Part shown: positions 61,626-64,000 of the stretch, in pieces
Numbering within the stretch: the first letter of the stretch is position 1
Layout: every line of letters starts with the position of its first letter
Assembly: GCF_014650755.1 (NCBI RefSeq)
Contig: NZ_BMVO01000005.1
Location: 124,001 to 188,000 of the forward strand
DNA length: 64,000 nucleotides
Direction: 5' to 3'
DNA from: Streptomyces chryseus
GTDB lineage: Bacteria; Actinomycetota; Actinomycetes; Streptomycetales; Streptomycetaceae
The notes under the pieces: generated by a model
What the model saw: only the letters and a program-made list of their open reading frames with translations
What the model was told of the DNA's origin: nothing
Databases searched by the model: none
Program-made: the position numbers and the translations under genes

Positions 61626-61997
61626 TCAGCCGCCGTCCAGACCCCAGCTGTGGATCTTCTGCGGGTGGATCCGGATCAGCTCCTCGCTGAAGTGCGGTCC
61701 CAGGTCGTGCGGCCCGGTCAGCAGCTCGGCCTCGCCCCGGATGTCCACCCCGCGCACCGCCCACGGCTTCAGGCTCACGATGTCGTCGACGACCAGGGCG
61801 ACCTTCGGGTTCGTCTGGAGGTTGCGCCACTTCTTCGTCGTGCCCAGGGCGAATCCGCCGATCAGTATCGTCCCGTCGTCCTGCGGGAAGAAGCCGACCG
61901 GGTTCGCCTGCGGCCGGCCCTTGGGGTCGACGGTCGCCATCCGTCCCAGGCGCTGCGTCCTGAGGTAGGCGCGCTCGGCGTCGCTGAATGCGGTCAT
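61626..61997 (-). CDS. PPOX-class F420-dependent split-barrel protein
   Basis: 123-aa flavin/F420-binding split beta-barrel: FSDAERAYLRTQRLGRMATVDPKGRPQANPVGFF, TTKKWRNLQTNPKVALVVDD, VDIRGEAELL and the C-terminal RIHPQKIHSWGL. Actinobacterial members reduce small molecules with F420H2 or protect from oxidative stress; substrate unknown. Start MTAFSD at 61997 is preferred to the longer frame. Followed by a DUF456 gene on the same strand. Confidence 0.85.
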   Translation of the reverse strand: MTAFSDAERAYLRTQRLGRMATVDPKGRPQANPVGFFPQDDGTILIGGFALGTTKKWRNLQTNPKVALVVDDIVSLKPWAVRGVDIRGEAELLTGPHDLGPHFSEELIRIHPQKIHSWGLDGG

Positions 61998-62096
61998 GAC
62001 GCCCACCCTCACACGCGCGGCCCTCCCCGCACATCGGTACGGGGGCCTAGGACTTCCGCCGGACCCGGAGCCGTGCGTCGGCTCCGTCAGCCCCCG

Positions 62097-62579
62097 TCAG
62101 CCCCAGATCACCACGCCCACCCAGGTGCCGGTCACCAGCAGAGAGGCGAACAGCTGCACCAGCACCGGGTAGCCGACGGCGCGCATGACCGTACGGGTGG
62201 AGGCCCAGCCACCGCCGTGGCTGCCGAGCCGGGCCCGCTCCACGCCGTAGATGCCCCCGACGAATCCCAGAACCGCGCCCACCACCGGCAGCAGGAAGAA
62301 GCCGGCGATCCCGGCGATCCCGCCCACCATGAGCGTCCGCTGCGGCGCGCCGGACTCCTGGGGGCGGCGGGCCGGCAGCAGGGGTTTGAGCGCTTGGTCG
62401 AGCAGCAGCAGGCCGGTCGCGCCGATCAGGACACCCCAGGCGAGCACCGTCTTGTCCTCCAGCGCCCACCACAGCACGGCCGCCCAGACGATCGCCTGCC
62501 CCGGTACACCCGGCACGAGTACGCCGAGCAGGCCGAGCAGCATGACGAGGCCGACCAGAAGGAGCTGCCACACGCCCAT
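62097..62579 (-). CDS. DUF456 family membrane protein
   Basis: 160 aa with four or five hydrophobic segments and Gly-rich turns: LLVGLVMLLGLLGVLVPGVPGQAIVWAAVLWW, LMVGGIAGIAGFFLLPVVGAVLGFVGGIYGVE, VLVQLFASLLVTGTWVGVVIW. DUF456 proteins are common in Streptomyces and unassigned. It sits 99 bp upstream of the F420-type gene on the same strand and may be co-transcribed with it. Confidence 0.85.
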   Translation of the reverse strand: MGVWQLLLVGLVMLLGLLGVLVPGVPGQAIVWAAVLWWALEDKTVLAWGVLIGATGLLLLDQALKPLLPARRPQESGAPQRTLMVGGIAGIAGFFLLPVVGAVLGFVGGIYGVERARLGSHGGGWASTRTVMRAVGYPVLVQLFASLLVTGTWVGVVIWG

Positions 62580-62729
62580 CTGTCCAGGGTGCGCGCCTCA
62601 CGCTGCGGCCGCAGGTCGGAGGCCGACGGGCGCAGCGTCGCGCCCGGGTGGCGTCGTGGTGCCGTGCCGGCCGCGTTTCCCGTGCTGGGGGGCGCGTCGA
62701 GCGGGGTCGCGGCGCTGGGGGCGGTGCGC

Positions 62730-62828
62730 TCGCCGTGGGCGGGGGCAGGCGGTTGTGGTGTGCGCCGGTGGGCCGCCCCTCGCCGTGGGGCAGGGGGGCA
62801 GGCGGTTGTCGTGTGCGCCGGTCAGCGT
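62730..62828. repeat. Imperfect ~50-bp tandem duplication
   Basis: The words TCGCCGTGGG and GGGCAGGCGGTTGT followed by GTGTGCGCCGGT occur in order twice, beginning at 62730 and 62780, with the second parts at 62743-62769 and 62796-62822 (one substitution and a 3-bp indel). It fills the gap between the DUF456 start and the end of the regulator gene. Confidence 0.8.
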
Positions 62829-63805
62829 CTGGACACCCAGCCGCGTTCGTACGCGTGCCAGCCGAGCTGGAGCCGCGTCGTCACGCCCGCCAGCTCCATC
62901 AGGCCCTTCACCCGCCGCTGCACCGTCCGCAGACCCAGCTCCAGCTGCTTCGCCACGCTCGCGTCCGTCATCCCGGCCAGCAGCAGCGACAGCACCTGGA
63001 TGTCCGTGGCGTCCGGGCCCGGCAGGCCCTCCTCGGACACCGTGCCGTCCGCCGCGAGCCGCAGCGGGAGCGCGTCCCGCCACACCGCCTCGAACAGGCC
63101 CGTCAGCGACTCCAGCAGGCCGCTCGCGTGCACGACGAGGGCCGCCGGTTCCGCGCCCCGGGCCGTCAGCGGCACCATCGCCATGCTCCGGTCCGCGATC
63201 ACGAGCTTGGTCGGCACCCTCTCCGCCACCCGGACCTGCTCGTCGCGCCCCAGCGCCGCCGACAGCTCGACGAGTCCCGTGGGCGCGGTGAGCACCTCGC
63301 GTTCGAGCACCACCCGGTACGCCACGCCACGCGTCGCCGCCCGCTCCTCGGCCTCGTTGTCCATGCCGCTGATCGCGATCGGATGCCCCGTGACCAGCGC
63401 GCACACCTCCTTCGTGGCGCCGAGCTGGAGCTGCGCGAAGCGGTGCGCCACCGCGCTGACCCCCGTCACCACCTCGACCAGGTCGTGCACGGCGGGCTCG
63501 GCCGCCTCCGCCCGGTACTCCCGCGCCAGCAGCGCAGCCGTCAGCTCCGCCTGCTCCAGCTCGTGCCGCTGCTGGGTCAGCAGCGCACCGAGCGCGACCC
63601 CCGGCGGCGCGGCCACCCAGCGCCCCGTACGCGCCGACGACTGGGCCGCGAGCCCCTGCTGTTCCAGGCGGCGCAGCGCCCGTTCGGTGTCGGCCTCCGG
63701 CAGCGTCAGGCGGTGCGCGAGGTCGGGGACCTCCGCCGCGCCGAGCGCGACGAGCGCGCGGTACGTCGACTCCTGGGCCTCGTCGAGGCCTACGGCTCCC
63801 AGCAC
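62822..63805 (-). CDS. TrmB/LuxR-type transcriptional regulator
   Basis: 327 aa. N-terminal TrmB-like winged helix (LGAVGLDEAQESTYRALVALGAAEVPDLAHRLTLPEADTERALRRLEQQGL), a middle sensor region with ATKEVCALVTGHPIAISGM, and a C-terminal LuxR-type HTH (LSLLLAGMTDASVAKQLELGLRTVQRRVKGLMELAGV). Many Streptomyces regulators share this layout; ligand unknown. GTG 63805 has GGGGAGG about 9 nt upstream; GTG 63814 and a frame to 63886 are alternatives. A 9-bp inverted repeat lies at the window end upstream. Confidence 0.82.
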   Translation of the reverse strand: MLGAVGLDEAQESTYRALVALGAAEVPDLAHRLTLPEADTERALRRLEQQGLAAQSSARTGRWVAAPPGVALGALLTQQRHELEQAELTAALLAREYRAEAAEPAVHDLVEVVTGVSAVAHRFAQLQLGATKEVCALVTGHPIAISGMDNEAEERAATRGVAYRVVLEREVLTAPTGLVELSAALGRDEQVRVAERVPTKLVIADRSMAMVPLTARGAEPAALVVHASGLLESLTGLFEAVWRDALPLRLAADGTVSEEGLPGPDATDIQVLSLLLAGMTDASVAKQLELGLRTVQRRVKGLMELAGVTTRLQLGWHAYERGWVSRR

Positions 63806-63963
63806 CCTCCACACCCCTCCCCGGACGCTTCGATCCCGTATCCGCACCCCGATCTTGCCCACTGGCTCGTGGCGGGAAGCGGCCACGGCGTAAATCCGCC
63901 GTACGCATCATCCCCGCACCACGGGTCACTCTGCCAATGTGGCGCCACAGCAGTATCAACAGC

Positions 63964-64000
63964 TCCCGAGGAAAGGGCTTTTGCGCCGTACTCCTCGGGA
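63964..64000. other. 9-bp inverted repeat at window end
   Basis: TCCCGAGGA (63964-63972) and TCCTCGGGA (63992-64000) form a perfect stem with a 19-nt loop, upstream of the TrmB/LuxR-type regulator. It could be a terminator of a gene beyond the window, an operator or a leader structure. Confidence 0.5.

Noticed and set aside
1..64000. tRNA, rRNA or CRISPR genes
   Set aside because: No tRNA T-arm with matching acceptor stem and no rRNA-like sequence were seen. Repeats found have 9-14 bp units without spacers, so they are not CRISPR arrays.

Overview
The window looks like a stretch of Streptomyces (or a close relative) chromosome. It is very GC-rich with the usual third-position G/C bias, many GTG starts and one TTG start. 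Several of its proteins are typical of streptomycetes: sugar ABC transporters without their own ATPase, PAS/GAF/PP2C phosphatases ending in an anti-sigma-type kinase fold, an F420-type split-barrel oxidoreductase and an OleD-type macrolide glycosyltransferase. I found no rRNA, tRNA, CRISPR array, transposase or integrase. Base use looks even throughout, so most of this reads as housekeeping and accessory metabolism, not a fresh island.

Layout. 1-8.5 kb: the tail of an MMPL transporter, trehalose/glycogen enzymes treY and glgX around a divergent MFS exporter, then two secreted proteins that together look like a copper amine oxidase split into two genes. 8.6-16.7 kb: a HEPN/DUF5919 protein, a DEDDh exonuclease, an APH-fold kinase, a sugar ABC importer operon, and a macrolide glycosyltransferase whose promoter carries a perfect palindrome. 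16.7-20.4 kb: an MMPL remnant, a secreted subtilisin, a DUF1697 protein and a ketopantoate reductase-like enzyme.

20.4-29.9 kb: a complete sulfate assimilation operon on the minus strand. It runs from a cysteine-containing leader peptide through sulfite reductase, a 59-aa zinc ribbon protein, cysH, cysC, cysD and cysN to a sulfonate-type ABC importer and a sirohydrochlorin chelatase. Neighbouring genes mostly overlap by 1-4 nt or nearly touch. Sulfate or sulfonate enters, APS and sulfite are made, siroheme supply is linked to sulfite reductase, and the leader peptide probably senses cysteine.

30-47 kb: mixed genes. They include an M36-like metalloprotease, a TROVE (Ro60-like) protein, a GAF regulator, an AidB-like acyl-CoA dehydrogenase divergent from a YihY membrane protein, a zinc-starvation pair (zinc-free L32 and a CobW GTPase), a stomatin-like protein, the threonine catabolic operon tdh-kbl-lysR, a 3-hydroxyisobutyryl-CoA hydrolase-like protein, and an alkB gene behind a LexA-like box.

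47.4-51.6 kb: the most interesting locus. It is a tight three-gene cassette of cytoplasmic S8 serine peptidase, soluble ComEC-like metallo-beta-lactamase-fold hydrolase and patatin phospholipase. The architecture suggests a protease-triggered, membrane-attacking conflict or defence module. I cannot match it to a named system.

51.6-64 kb: an SDR oxidoreductase, two PAS/GAF/PP2C phosphatases flanking a methyltransferase, rsgA with a TTG start behind a small upstream ORF and a palindromic ribosome binding site, an Ada-AlkA DNA repair fusion, an F420-type enzyme, a DUF456 membrane protein and a TrmB/LuxR-like regulator.
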